Positions 35,741 through 46,657 of a DNA stretch of 64,000 bases are shown one piece after another. Location: positions 1-64,000 of the forward strand of contig CALSQY010000001.1 in NCBI GenBank assembly GCA_943788615.1, given 5' to 3'. A program made the translations under genes and the position numbers. This DNA comes from UBA4465 sp002292365 (GTDB taxonomy: Bacteria > Bacteroidota > Bacteroidia > Cytophagales > Cyclobacteriaceae). The notes under the pieces are model-generated. The model had not been told where the DNA came from, did no database searches, and worked only from the letters and a program-made list of their open reading frames with translations. The stretch's first letter is position 1, and each line of letters opens with the position of its first letter.

Positions 35741-37078
35741 ATGAATTGGCTTAATTTATTTTCAGCAAAACGATTTGGAGTATCTAAATCTGTACCTCTC
35801 GCCCAAACAAGAAGTCGATTTGAGCAGGACTACGATCGAATTATTTTCTCACATCCCTTCCGGAAACTTCAAGATAAAACACAGGTTTTTCCTATGCCTG
35901 AAGACGACTTTGTTCACAGTAGACTTACCCATAGCTTAGAAGTTGCGAGTGTGGGCCGGTCATTGGCAAAAGAAGCAGGTAAAATCATTTTGTCCAAAAA
36001 TGAAGCGCTACGAGTCTCGGGTATTAAGTACCAAGATTTTGGAGATGTCGTCTCCGCTGCATGTCTGGCGCACGACCTTGGTAATCCTCCTTTTGGGCAT
36101 TCCGGAGAACAAAGTATCTCCTCTTTCTTTTTAAATACCGAAGGAGGACGGTTTTTTGAATCAATGGTCAAACCCACTGAATGGTCTGATTTAATTAATT
36201 TTGAAGGAAATGCACAGGGATTTAGGATTCTGACCAATCCCAATCAAGGGGGTCTGAGTTTAACCTACTCAACCTTGGCTACCTTTACTAAATATCCTTT
36301 GAGCAGTGCGTCAAAAAAGGTTCCTGCTCGGCAAAGCCAACACAAGTATGGATTCTTTAATGACAATTTTACCTATTTTCAAACCATCGCTGAAGAACTT
36401 CAACTTAAAAAAATATCAGAAACGACTTGGTTAAGACATCCCCTTGCTTTTTTAGTCGAGGCTGCTGATGACATTTGTTACAGTATCGTAGACTTAGAAG
36501 ATGCCACACGACTGGGTCTTATTTCATTTGAACAAACAAAAAACTTATTAGCTGAGATTATAGGCCCCAAGTTTTCTGAAGAAAAGCTAAGTAAAATCGT
36601 TGACTTAAACGAAAAATTAGGTGTTTTGAGAGCGATGGCTATTTATCAACTTATTCAGGAAGTAGTAACGGTTTTTGTCTCAAAAGAAGCTGAACTGTTG
36701 ACAGGTGACTTTGATCATGCTTTGACCGATAAAATCCCTTCAGCCCCCGTCTTAGAAAAAATCAGTTCAATCTCCGTTGAATACATTTATCAATCACGAC
36801 AAGTACTCGAAAGGGAAGTAGCGGGCTATGAAATCATAGAAAAACTTACTGCTACTTTCTGTCAAGCGGTATTTACGATAAAAAACAATCCTAAATTCGT
36901 TTCAACTAAGAATAAAAAAATTTATCGAGTTTTACCTGACTCCTTTAAATTACAACTGACAAATGATCAATTGTCTGTATATGAAAACCTTCGCGTAGTG
37001 ATTGACTTTATTTCAGGTCTCACTGACTCAAATGCCAGCCGTTTGTATAAAATAATCTCAGGAAATATTAAAAACTAG
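35741..37078 (+). CDS. dgt: Deoxyguanosinetriphosphate triphosphohydrolase
   Basis: 445-aa HD-superfamily enzyme splitting dGTP to deoxyguanosine and triphosphate. The metal site is formed by His in FVHSRLTHSLEVA, the His-Asp pair in CLAHDLGNPPFGHSGE (about 113-128) and a later Asp in VEAADDICYSIVDLEDA. PFRKLQDKTQVFP near 40-52 is typical of the family. The start at ATG 35741 (MNWLNLFSAKRFG) is preferred to ATG 35723. Confidence 0.92.
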   Translation: MNWLNLFSAKRFGVSKSVPLAQTRSRFEQDYDRIIFSHPFRKLQDKTQVFPMPEDDFVHSRLTHSLEVASVGRSLAKEAGKIILSKNEALRVSGIKYQDFGDVVSAACLAHDLGNPPFGHSGEQSISSFFLNTEGGRFFESMVKPTEWSDLINFEGNAQGFRILTNPNQGGLSLTYSTLATFTKYPLSSASKKVPARQSQHKYGFFNDNFTYFQTIAEELQLKKISETTWLRHPLAFLVEAADDICYSIVDLEDATRLGLISFEQTKNLLAEIIGPKFSEEKLSKIVDLNEKLGVLRAMAIYQLIQEVVTVFVSKEAELLTGDFDHALTDKIPSAPVLEKISSISVEYIYQSRQVLEREVAGYEIIEKLTATFCQAVFTIKNNPKFVSTKNKKIYRVLPDSFKLQLTNDQLSVYENLRVVIDFISGLTDSNASRLYKIISGNIKN

Positions 37079-37198
37079 ATTTTTAGACTCCATATTGAGG
37101 GCTTCAATAAAACATTACGTTCAGCAACTGCTCATATATACATTAGCCCATCAACAAAAGCAGTTATGATGGAACTGCATGATCCTCAATAAAATAAT

Positions 37199-37206
37199 TA
37201 ACTTTG
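37199..37206 (+). promoter_or_regulatory. Candidate -7 box for the RND transporter gene
   Basis: TAACTTTG fits TAnnTTTG exactly, 13 nt before the ATG of the frameshifted transporter. No TTTG partner lies at the right distance. The 141-nt gap upstream also contains complementary segments that could form competing stems (see findings). Confidence 0.35.
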
Positions 37207-37219
37207 CGATCTATTTGAT

Positions 37220-39587
37220 ATGTGGAAATTAATAGCTGAAATCATCCTTAAATTCAGGCTGTCATTAGTCATCATAATTGGTGTAATAACAGCCTTTATG
37301 GGATACCATTTGCAATTCATAGAAATCTCTTATGACTTGGCTAGCGTGGTTCCTGAGGATGATACTGAAATGATAAATCTTCAGGCCTTTAAAAAACTCT
37401 TTGGGGAAGACGGAAATATCATGGCCATTGGCGTTCAGGACAGCACCCTTTTTGATCTCAAAAATTTCAACAGATTCCGTGCGCTCGCAAATGAACTCAA
37501 AGATCTACGGGGCGTCACTGCCGTTTTAGGCATCCCCACCTTACAAAAGCTAGATGCAGATAGGATAGCAAAGAAATTCAATATTACTCCCCTTTTCGGA
37601 CCCATTTTAGACCAACAAATGAGTTTAGACAGTTTACTCAAAGAGGCTTTAGCGCTCAAATTTTACAGCGGCCAGTTAATCAACCAACAAACGGGCGCTA
37701 CCTTATTGCTAGTTACATTAAACAAGGAGGTCATTAATTCAGAAAACAGAAATGAACTCATTTTTGATTTGGTCAGGGCAGGTCAGCGCTTTGAAGAAGT
37801 CACAAACATTCAAACCCATTTTGCTGGATTACCTTACGTGCGCTCCTCCAATATGATTACCATCAAAAGTGAACTTACCCGATTTTTAATTTATTCTATT
37901 ATCATAACAGGTATTGTCCTTTTTATCTTTTTTCGTTCGTTAAAGGCTGTTTTTTTCCCTTTGATCGTTATTTTAACCATGGTCGTCTGGACCTTGGGTT
38001 GTGTCTCTTTATTTGGATTCAAAATAACTGCGCTGACGGGTCTTTTACCCTCCATTATTGTCGTAATTGGAATACCTAACAGTGTGTACATGCTAAATAA
38101 ATACCATCATGAATATGCGCGTCATGGAGATCAAATAAGGGCATTAACTAGTATTATCAGGAAAATTGGCATCGTTACCCTCATTACAAATTTTACTACT
38201 GCGGTTGGGTTTTTTGTTTTGATAGTTACCGACATTAAAATTTTAGCTGAATTCGGGATTGTGGCTGGGCTCAATATTATGGCAACTTTTGTCGTAAGTA
38301 TTATTCTTATTCCCGCCCTATATTCCTATTTAAAACCCCCTTCTAGTAGAAATTTAAAACATCTGAATTTCGAATTCATTGCTAAATTCTTGAGCTCCCT
38401 GGATTTTATGGTTCATCAAAAGAGAATTTTAATCTTTTTGATTACAATCACTACGATAGGAATCGCAGTCATTGGCGTCTCCAAGATTAAGTCGGTGTCT
38501 TTCATGGTCGATGATTTGGCTAAAGACAGTCCTTTGATTCAAGATTTACGTTTTTTTGAAGATCAATTTAGTGGCATCATGCCACTAGAAATCATTGTGG
38601 ACACAGGAACTAAAAAAGGAGTTCAAAATTTAAAAAATCTACAAAAAATCAATGAGTTTGAGACCTTTTTAGACGAGATTCCTTACATTTCTCAACCCGT
38701 ATCATTGGTCAGCTTTATCAAGGCTGCCAGACAAGCTTTTTATAATCAAAACCCAAACTTTTACAGCCTCCCCAATCAGCGTGATCTAAGTTTTATTCTC
38801 AAATACTTAGACTTGCAACCGGATGAAGCCGGCTTTCTCCCAAAATTTTGTAGATGAAAATAAACAGAAAATGAGAATCTCTTTAAAAGTGGCTGATATA
38901 GGGTCAAACAAAATGGACTCTCTGATTTCTGAGGTGATAAGGCCCAAAATTGAATCTCTTTTCACAGATACCAAAATGGACCTAGCCGTTACGGGTACAA
39001 CCATTACCTTTATCAAGGGCAATAAATTTTTGATTGATAATTTAATCAGTTCGATGATGGTAGCCTTTTTAGTCATTGCTATAATTATGGGACTCTTGTT
39101 TAGAAATATAAAAATGATCATAATCTCCCTAATCCCTAACCTTATCCCACTCCTGATCACGGGTGCCATCATGGGTTATTTTGGCATCCCTTTGAAGCCC
39201 AGCACAGCCTTAGTTTTTAGCATTGCCTTTGGCATCTCTGTGGATGACAGCATTCACTTTTTGGCAAAATACCGACAAGAACTTTTTAGTAATAAATTTA
39301 ATGTGTCTTTAGCCATCAGTAATAGTCTTAAAGAAACGGGTGCAAGCATGGTCTATACCTCTATTATTCTTTTTTGTGGTTTCGTGATTTTTTCCGCGTC
39401 AGGCTTTGGGGGGACTGTAGCTTTAGGTAAGCTTACATCGATCACCTTATTATTTGCTATGATCACTAACCTGACGGTATTACCCGCGTTGTTACTCCAG
39501 TTTGATAGTGGTAAAAGGAATACAAATAAACATCCTCTTATTGAACAATTTCCAGAATTTCAAGAAGTAAAAAAAGATATCAAATAA
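37220..39587 (+). pseudogene. RND superfamily (MMPL-type) exporter, interrupted by one frameshift
   Basis: Two overlapping frames (37220-38857 and 38823-39587) together make one transporter of about 788 aa. Part one has an N-terminal helix, a periplasmic loop with NQQTGATLLLVTLNK, and helices to about residue 420. Part two carries the second half with five helices and the conserved FGISVDDSIHFLAKYRQE. The frames join if one base is removed from the AAAATTTT run at 38842-38849 (reading PKFVDENK). All else looks intact. It could be a real mutation or a base-call error; function would be lipid or hydrophobe export. Confidence 0.85.
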
Positions 39588-39627
39588 TCACTGACTATAA
39601 ATTTTAAATTAAAAATAAGCTCTTTTG

Positions 39628-42600
39628 ATGGTTAAGTTTCGCGAATATAAACAAATAAATTACCCTGAAGTAGGGAAAGAAATTCGTGCTTTTTGGGAAA
39701 ATAACGATATATTTTCCAAAACCATTACAGAGCGATCAGGGGGTCCCTCTTTTACTTTTTTTGAAGGCCCCCCTTCGGCCAACGGTACTCCTGGCATCCA
39801 TCACGTCATGGCCAGAGCTGTCAAGGATATTTTTTGTAGGTATAAAACTCAAAAAGGATTTCAGGTCAAAAGAAAAGGTGGATGGGACACCCATGGTCTT
39901 CCTGTTGAATTACAAGTTGAAAAGGAACTGGGGATTACAAAAGACGACATTGGCAAAAAAATTAGCGTAGCCGATTATAATAAGAAATGTAAGGAGGCTG
40001 TCATGAAGTTCAAAGGCGAATGGGATGAATTGACCCGTCAAATCGGCTATTGGGTTGATTTAGAAAATCCTTACATGACGTTTGATGCCCACTATATGGA
40101 AAGTGTTTGGTATTTGTTGAAAAAACTGCACGAAAAAAATTTGCTATACAAGGGATATACGGTCCAACCCTTTTCTCCGGCGGCAGGTACCGGTTTAAGT
40201 TCACACGAACTAAATCAACCAGGTACCTATCAAAACATCAAAGATACTTCGGTGGTGGCCCAATTTAAGGTAAAGCCCACCCAACAGTCCGCCTTCTTAT
40301 TTGATCAAGAAGAAGAAGATGTCAGAATCTTGGCTTGGACGACCACACCTTGGACCTTGCCCTCAAACTGTGCCTTAGCAGTGGGTGATAAAATTCATTA
40401 TGTAAAAATTTCCACCTTTAACCCCTATACTTATAAATCCGTATCGGTCATTTTAGCCAGAGAATTAATCAATAAATATTTTACAGAAAAGGCAAATCAA
40501 ATAGCATTGAGTGATTACCAAGCAGGAGATAAACTCATCCCTTGGAAACTAATCAAATCCTTTACAGGAAAGGATCTTTTAGAGATTCGTTACGAACAAT
40601 TGATGCCTTATGTGACCAATGATAAGTTAAATGAAAATGGATTCAGAGTCATTTCTGGGGACTTTGTGTCAACAGAAGACGGTACTGGCGTGGTTCATAC
40701 GGCTTCAGTCTTTGGTGCTGATGATTTTCGAATCAGTCAACAAAACAATGTGCCTGCAGTCATGGTACTTGATGATCAAGGACTCGAAGTCCCTTTAGTA
40801 GATCGCAAAGGATGTTTCGTAACAGAAGTCACAGATTTTGCAGGAAAATATGTGCGGGAAGAGTATTATCCTGACGCGGTGCGCCAGGACCCTAACTTCA
40901 AGTCAACTGATGTCCTCATCGCTATTAAACTCAAGGAAGAAAATTTGGCGTTCAAAGTGGAGAAATACGAGCATTCCTATCCACATTGCTGGCGAACCGA
41001 CAAACCCATATTATACTATCCTCTAGATTCATGGTTTATCAAAACCACCGCATTGAAGGATCGCTTGGTCGCTTTAAATAATACCATCAACTGGAAACCA
41101 AAATCTACAGGTGCAGGTAGATTTGGAAATTGGTTGGAAAACCTAGTCGATTGGAATTTAAGTAGGTCAAGATACTGGGGAACGCCCCTTCCTATCTGGG
41201 TCACGGTTGATAAGAATGAGAAAAAATGTATTGGCAGCATCGCTGAACTGCGTACTGAGGTTGATCAAGCCGTTGCAGTAGGTCTTATGTCAGAAAGCTT
41301 GCCAGAAAACTTTGACTTACATCGCCCATTTGTTGACGATGTGATTTTAGTAAGTCCAACGGGTCAGCCCATGCACCGTGAACCCGATTTAATTGACGTA
41401 TGGTTTGATTCAGGGGCTATGCCCTATGCACAATGGAATTATCCTTTCGAAAATCAAGACCTTTTTAATTCAAATTACCCTGCAGATTTCATCGCCGAAG
41501 GTGTAGATCAAACCCGAGGATGGTTTTTTACGCTGCATACTATTTCTTCTTTACTCTTCGATACGGTGGCCTTCAAAAATGTCATTGCCAACGGACTAGT
41601 TTTAGATAAAAATGGCAATAAAATGTCCAAGAGGTTGGGCAATGCCGTGAATCCTTTTGAAGTGATTGAACAGTATGGTCCAGATGCCACCCGATGGTAT
41701 ATGATCAGCAATGCGAATCCCTGGGATAACTTAAAATTTGATGCCAATGGCATCTTAGATGTACAAAGAAAGTTTTTTGGAACCCTATCCAATACCTATT
41801 CCTTTTTTGCCCTTTATGCCAACTTGGATGCGTTCAATTTCAAAAATAAACCGATTGCTGCCACTGAAAAGACAGAGAGTGATTTGTGGATCATCAGTCG
41901 ACTAAATTCCATTGTACGAGAAGTAGATCAATATTATGATGATTATGAACCTACGAAAGCTGCAAGAGCCATTCAATCATTTACTGTCAATGATCTGAGC
42001 AATTGGTATGTTCGCTTGAATAGAAAAAGGTTTTGGATTGGTGATTACAACCAGAACAAAGAAGCGGCCTATCAAACCCTTTACACTTGCCTTCATACGA
42101 TCGCACAACTCATGGCACCCGTTGCCCCCTTCTATGCTGAAAAATTATTTTTAGACCTTAATTCCGTTACAAAGTTATCTCCAGACGATTCGGTGCACTT
42201 GGCCCATTTTCCAGTCGTCAATGAAAAAGCCATTGATATCGAATTAGAAGCTCGCATGAGGTTGGCACAGCTCGCTTCCTCTCTGGTCCATTCATTAAGA
42301 AAAAAACAAAAAATCAAAGTCAGACAACCTCTCAGTAAAATTTTGATCCCCGTCTTGAATGAGGATGAAAAAAATAGATTGAAAAAAATCGAAGAGCTCA
42401 TCATCAATGAAACCAATGTGAAAACCGTTGATTATTTGGACGATGATGCGAGAATTTTAATTAAAAAAATCAAACCGAATTTCAGAACCTTAGGCGTTAG
42501 GTTTGGTGCTCAATTGAAAGTTATCACCCCTAAAATAAATAGTTTAATTCAAACAGATATTGCTCAATTTGAAAGTGATGGATTCTTTAATATTGAAATT

Positions 42601-42996
42601 GAAGGTGAAATGATTGAATTGCAATTGACTGATGTTGAAATCAGCTCTCAGGATATTCCAGGGTGGTTGGTCGCCTCTGAAGATGGCTTAACAGTTGCAC
42701 TAGATATTAATTTGACCGACGGATTAAAAAAAGAAGGCCTCTCAAGAGATATTGTAAATAGAATTCAAAATCTCCGAAAAGATCAAAATTTAGAAGTTCA
42801 AGATAAGATTGACATCCTCTACTCTACCCATGACAAGCTCATAAAAGAAGCTATGGAAGTGCATCGAAAATCGATTCAGCAAGAGACGCAGGCAAAAACT
42901 ATTTTATTTAATGCAGACCTCCCCAATGGAATTTCATTAGATATCGATGGTACTGAAATCATTATCCAATTGAATGTGATATCCTATGAAAAATAA
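39628..42996 (+). CDS. ileS: Isoleucyl-tRNA synthetase (long type)
   Basis: 1122-aa class I synthetase. The HIGH-type signature is in PPSANGTPGIHHVMARAVKD (about 47-66) and the KMSKR loop in NGNKMSKRLGNAVNPFEV near 665. The CP1 editing domain (about 200-400) with WTTTPWTLPSN is intact. The length and GIHHVMAR form correspond to the eukaryote-like ileS2 class common in Bacteroidota, a class known for lower mupirocin sensitivity. ATG 39628 is used rather than the TTG one codon upstream. Overlaps lspA by 11 nt. Confidence 0.95.
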   Translation: MVKFREYKQINYPEVGKEIRAFWENNDIFSKTITERSGGPSFTFFEGPPSANGTPGIHHVMARAVKDIFCRYKTQKGFQVKRKGGWDTHGLPVELQVEKELGITKDDIGKKISVADYNKKCKEAVMKFKGEWDELTRQIGYWVDLENPYMTFDAHYMESVWYLLKKLHEKNLLYKGYTVQPFSPAAGTGLSSHELNQPGTYQNIKDTSVVAQFKVKPTQQSAFLFDQEEEDVRILAWTTTPWTLPSNCALAVGDKIHYVKISTFNPYTYKSVSVILARELINKYFTEKANQIALSDYQAGDKLIPWKLIKSFTGKDLLEIRYEQLMPYVTNDKLNENGFRVISGDFVSTEDGTGVVHTASVFGADDFRISQQNNVPAVMVLDDQGLEVPLVDRKGCFVTEVTDFAGKYVREEYYPDAVRQDPNFKSTDVLIAIKLKEENLAFKVEKYEHSYPHCWRTDKPILYYPLDSWFIKTTALKDRLVALNNTINWKPKSTGAGRFGNWLENLVDWNLSRSRYWGTPLPIWVTVDKNEKKCIGSIAELRTEVDQAVAVGLMSESLPENFDLHRPFVDDVILVSPTGQPMHREPDLIDVWFDSGAMPYAQWNYPFENQDLFNSNYPADFIAEGVDQTRGWFFTLHTISSLLFDTVAFKNVIANGLVLDKNGNKMSKRLGNAVNPFEVIEQYGPDATRWYMISNANPWDNLKFDANGILDVQRKFFGTLSNTYSFFALYANLDAFNFKNKPIAATEKTESDLWIISRLNSIVREVDQYYDDYEPTKAARAIQSFTVNDLSNWYVRLNRKRFWIGDYNQNKEAAYQTLYTCLHTIAQLMAPVAPFYAEKLFLDLNSVTKLSPDDSVHLAHFPVVNEKAIDIELEARMRLAQLASSLVHSLRKKQKIKVRQPLSKILIPVLNEDEKNRLKKIEELIINETNVKTVDYLDDDARILIKKIKPNFRTLGVRFGAQLKVITPKINSLIQTDIAQFESDGFFNIEIEGEMIELQLTDVEISSQDIPGWLVASEDGLTVALDINLTDGLKKEGLSRDIVNRIQNLRKDQNLEVQDKIDILYSTHDKLIKEAMEVHRKSIQQETQAKTILFNADLPNGISLDIDGTEIIIQLNVISYEK

Positions 42997-43618
42997 TTGT
43001 GGAGTATTTAAGTATTATGGTATGAGCTTGGCCGTGATCATCTTAGATCAAATCGTGAAAATGCTGGTCCACCATTATATGGTTTTGGGCTCCAGTGGGC
43101 AAATAAAGATTTTGGGAAATTTCTTCAAACTTCATTATCTCACGAATCCCGGAATGGCCTTTGGAATGGAGCTTCCTTTTGATCATGCTAAAGTCATCTT
43201 GACCTTATTTAGACTTATCGCCATGGTAGCCATCGGTTATTATTTATTTATGATGTATAAGAAACCCATGAGTCATGGCTTTCTTATTTGTATGGGTCTG
43301 ATCCTTGGAGGTGCAATAGGTAACTTAATCGATTCTGTATTCTATGGCTATTTTTTAAATAATGCCCCATTTGATGCCCCTACGCCTTGGTTTTATGGCC
43401 AAGTCATTGATATGTTCTATATCGATATTTGGGAAGGTCGTTTGCCAGATTGGCTTCCAATCCTTGGTGGGGATTATATGTCTTTATGGCCAGTATTCAA
43501 TATTGCTGATGCCGCTATTTTTATCAGCGTTTTCATTATATTAATTTGGCAAAAATCATTTTTTATTGAAGAAGAAACGTCCAAAAAAAACCCACCCTTC
43601 GATTTAGATCAAAAATAA
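42986..43618 (+). CDS. lspA: Signal peptidase II (lipoprotein signal peptidase)
   Basis: 210-aa inner-membrane aspartyl protease that removes lipoprotein signals, such as those on the DUF547, M23 and 127-aa lipoproteins in this window. Four hydrophobic helices. Motifs: HYLTNPGMAFGMELPF (about 50-65), GGAIGNLIDSVFYGY with a catalytic Asp near 115, FNIADAAIFISV with the second Asp near 176. There is a longer loop (about 120-165) than in the E. coli enzyme, typical of the phylum. The ATG lies inside the end of ileS. Confidence 0.93.
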   Translation: MKNNCGVFKYYGMSLAVIILDQIVKMLVHHYMVLGSSGQIKILGNFFKLHYLTNPGMAFGMELPFDHAKVILTLFRLIAMVAIGYYLFMMYKKPMSHGFLICMGLILGGAIGNLIDSVFYGYFLNNAPFDAPTPWFYGQVIDMFYIDIWEGRLPDWLPILGGDYMSLWPVFNIADAAIFISVFIILIWQKSFFIEEETSKKNPPFDLDQK

Positions 43619-43620
43619 TA

Positions 43621-44490
43621 ATGACTCGTCAAATCGCTTTTGGATTAGGTTTGACAGGAATTATCTTATTTTTAACCAAAGCCATATGGGGCAGATGCCA
43701 TCAGTCTTTTGCTCTTAAGAATGGTTTTTTCGCCCCCTTTTTACCTGTTTTTTTGCCCTTTATAAAAATCAAAAAAAATAATTGCTGTAAAAAATGATTA
43801 TTTATGGGTTCTCCTTTTTGGCTTTCTTGGCTATTATTTAGCTAGCTATTTTGATTTTAAAGGATTGGAATACATCAAAGCCAATTTAGAGCGACTGATC
43901 TTATTTACCTGTCCAACTTTTGTTATTTTGCGCTCCTTTATTTTTTTTATTAAAATCAGTAGCTATCAATTATTCGCCATTCTTATTACGTATTTGGGCA
44001 TCTGAATTATTTTTTTGCCTGAAATTAACGTAAGCGATCTCTCAACAACACTGAAAGGATCCTTTTTAGTACTTCTGAGTGCGGTTACTTATGCTTCTTA
44101 TATTTTTAGAAGCCGCTGGCTCATTCCTAAATTTGGAGCTCGGAGATTTACTTCTTATATGATGATCGTATCTTCGGTCTTGATCATTTTTCAATTCATG
44201 GTCGAATCAAAAATGAGTATTAACGTGCTCATTTTTCCTAAAGAAGTATATATCTCTTACTCATTGCTTTTTTTCTGCCGTAATCCCGTCTTTTTTGATA
44301 TCATAAGCCATCAAAGAAATGAAGGCAAATCAATTCTCAATTTTTTGGCAATATAGGACCCATTTCCACAGTCTTACTAGCTTATTTGTTTTTAGAAGAA
44401 AGACTATCCTCTCTCCAAATAATTGGTAGCGTAGTTGTCATAGTGGGAGTTTTTGCTAGCGAATACTTCAAAAGAAATCCTAAAACCTAA
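43621..44490 (+). pseudogene. DMT/EamA-family permease, decayed by multiple frameshifts
   Basis: The family is legible piecewise. Frame 1 from ATG 43621 starts AFGLGLTGIILFLTKAIW; a second frame then reads ADAISLLLLRMVFSPPFYLFF; another reads FGFLGYYLASYFDFKGLEY and LERLILFTCPTFVIL; then GSFLVLLSAVTYASYIF; and a last frame reads GPISTVLLAYLFLEERL and IIGSVVVIVGVF up to TAA 44488. About ten residues after TKAI are missing, and stops split the rest. At least four lesions rule out a single base-call error. It follows lspA by 2 nt and overlaps the stop of the 725-aa gene. Confidence 0.85.
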
Positions 44491-46657
44491 CTTGAATACC
44501 CGGCCCTAGCATAAAAAATGGAATTTTTTCTTGTAAAAAATATCCGAAGCCTGCATACAATGGAAAGGTTAATTTTTTCTCCCTTGAAATTGGATAAATA
44601 GAACCTAAAATGACTAAGCCTACATCTCTACCTCGAGAATCATTCTCATCAAAACTAAAGGCATTGAGAAAAATAAATCCTGCGCCAATTTTATAAGGCC
44701 GATATTCAGCGATCTTACCCGGCTGATAAAAGCTCATTTGGGCCATCATGGCCAAACTTACTCCCCCAAAGTTAGCGAAATCTGATTGATCGTCAAATTT
44801 AAGCACCAGTAAACCAGCAGGAAAAGAGACATCAATGTCATAGCTATTAGCTCTTTTAAGAACTATGACTACTTTCCTATTGTATCTAACGGTCTCGTAC
44901 GAATTGTCCTTATGCTTGATATCTAATTCTATTTGAGCCCACTCGGGTAATTGGGAGGTTTTATTCTTAATAAAATTATTCAAATTAATGTTATTGGCAG
45001 TACACTCGCTTTTATCATACCGATCTCCCCGCGGTGAAAAAGTACCCGGACAAACCACTAAATCTTCAAATTCATATAACTCAATAATATTTCCAGCCTT
45101 ATTTTTAATCTTAACATCTATTTCCAAAAACTGCTTTCCAAAAAGTTGATCGGAAAAATCAATCCTATTTTCATCAAACTTAATGACTAAATCTGTTATC
45201 GTTTTATCATAATATATGGGCTTATCAAGTGTACTGACTGAGTAATCATTTCCATCGATATCTAAGATTAAAAAATCCAACTCTTTCGGTCTTTGGTATT
45301 CTTTTACGTCCAGTTTTAAGTCCGTACTATTATTGTGATTATAAATATCAACGGTATTCGATAAAATATCAAAGGGTACCTCCACCCTGTATTGAATTTC
45401 ATTTTCATTTTTTAATAAAGAATCATACTGCTGCTGATAAACCCCTTCGAAAGTAAATTTCCCTTTGTGTAATCCTTGCCCCTCAAGTCGGATATTGAGT
45501 TTTTCTCCTGGATGAACTTGATTGGTTTTTTCCCAATTTTTCCCTGGTCTTTGAATATAAATCGCCTCAATTTTGGTCCGAGGTGTAATGTCAAAATTGG
45601 TTACAAATAAGGCCTTATCGTTTTCTTTTAAATAAAGATAGCCTTTAGACTTTTGATGATAGGCATACGTCCTGAGGGTGGCCAATACTTTCCCATTGCT
45701 CATACTTGATTGGGTAAAAAGCTCTGCAACTAAGGCTCCTCCTGGTGCTTCTTGATCCTCTAAGCGGTAGGTTTTTTCTAAAGATAACCTCTCATGATTA
45801 TCAATTTGAATGATATTAGGAGATTTGGAATCTTCCGAAGGAGTGATTTCTAATTTGTTGATATTTAAAAAAGCAATACGGCCACTTTTAATCTCAAACC
45901 TTTTAATTAAAGGGGCAGATTCAAATACCATGGTCCCCTCTAACAATTCCGGTTTTATAAGCGGGAGTTTGACTTTCCATGTATAAAGACCCCTTTTTGT
46001 TGGAAGAAAATGCACCCGCAATTCATCATTATTTTTTCGGATCAAGTAATTTGCTTTGCCGTCAGAAACCCATTGATTACTGAGTATCACATTATCGATA
46101 TTGCTCACCGATATATTGAGTATTTGCTCTTCCCCAATAAAAAGTTCACTCCCTGCTGAAATTATTTGAAGACTGGTTTGGGTATACGGGAAGAGTCCAA
46201 GGTCATAAAACTGACTTTTCGAAGGGTCTATTTGATCCTTAAAGACAAACTTCAAAAAATTTGATGCTGTTAGATCTTTTAATTTAACTTTAAACCGAAT
46301 GTAATCATCAAAAGCCAATAAAGAATCTAATATAATATAATCATTAGAAACCTTCAATTGAATGGCCCCTGCTTCCGCATAGCCTGCCATTTTCAGTTCT
46401 ATCTCGGCTACCTCATTTTCTGAATCATAATAGAAAGGCAACTGCATTTTCCCATTGATCATAATGGCGTTTTTTTGCCAAGTATAAACCGAAGTATCTA
46501 TTTTAAAAATCATATCAACAAAAGGACTATCTTCAAAAGTACCTTGCCCGAAGGCCGGAGCAAAGAAACCCGCCAATAAGATAATTGAGAAAATCTGAAT
46601 ATGCTTTTGGAATTTTAATAACCAAAATGAAAAATAAATTTCTTGCCTGTTATACAT
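44480..46657 (-). CDS. Large secreted protein with a C-terminal barrel-like region; unrecognised
   Basis: 725-aa protein I cannot assign. The signal peptide (about 15-38, cleavage after AFGQ) is followed by about 560 residues rich in beta-strand patterns, including short Ig-like repeats (VKLPLIKPELLEGTMVF, FTFEGVYQQQY). The last 120 residues have short alternating strands (VSLAMMAQMSFYQPG, DVGLVILGSIYPIS, FMLGPGIQVRF) and end in Phe, like an outer-membrane anchor barrel. It contains two Cys in its C-terminal third. It sits between nth and the dead DMT gene, with a 139-nt upstream gap. Confidence 0.7.
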   Translation of the reverse strand: MYNRQEIYFSFWLLKFQKHIQIFSIILLAGFFAPAFGQGTFEDSPFVDMIFKIDTSVYTWQKNAIMINGKMQLPFYYDSENEVAEIELKMAGYAEAGAIQLKVSNDYIILDSLLAFDDYIRFKVKLKDLTASNFLKFVFKDQIDPSKSQFYDLGLFPYTQTSLQIISAGSELFIGEEQILNISVSNIDNVILSNQWVSDGKANYLIRKNNDELRVHFLPTKRGLYTWKVKLPLIKPELLEGTMVFESAPLIKRFEIKSGRIAFLNINKLEITPSEDSKSPNIIQIDNHERLSLEKTYRLEDQEAPGGALVAELFTQSSMSNGKVLATLRTYAYHQKSKGYLYLKENDKALFVTNFDITPRTKIEAIYIQRPGKNWEKTNQVHPGEKLNIRLEGQGLHKGKFTFEGVYQQQYDSLLKNENEIQYRVEVPFDILSNTVDIYNHNNSTDLKLDVKEYQRPKELDFLILDIDGNDYSVSTLDKPIYYDKTITDLVIKFDENRIDFSDQLFGKQFLEIDVKIKNKAGNIIELYEFEDLVVCPGTFSPRGDRYDKSECTANNINLNNFIKNKTSQLPEWAQIELDIKHKDNSYETVRYNRKVVIVLKRANSYDIDVSFPAGLLVLKFDDQSDFANFGGVSLAMMAQMSFYQPGKIAEYRPYKIGAGFIFLNAFSFDENDSRGRDVGLVILGSIYPISREKKLTFPLYAGFGYFLQEKIPFFMLGPGIQVRF

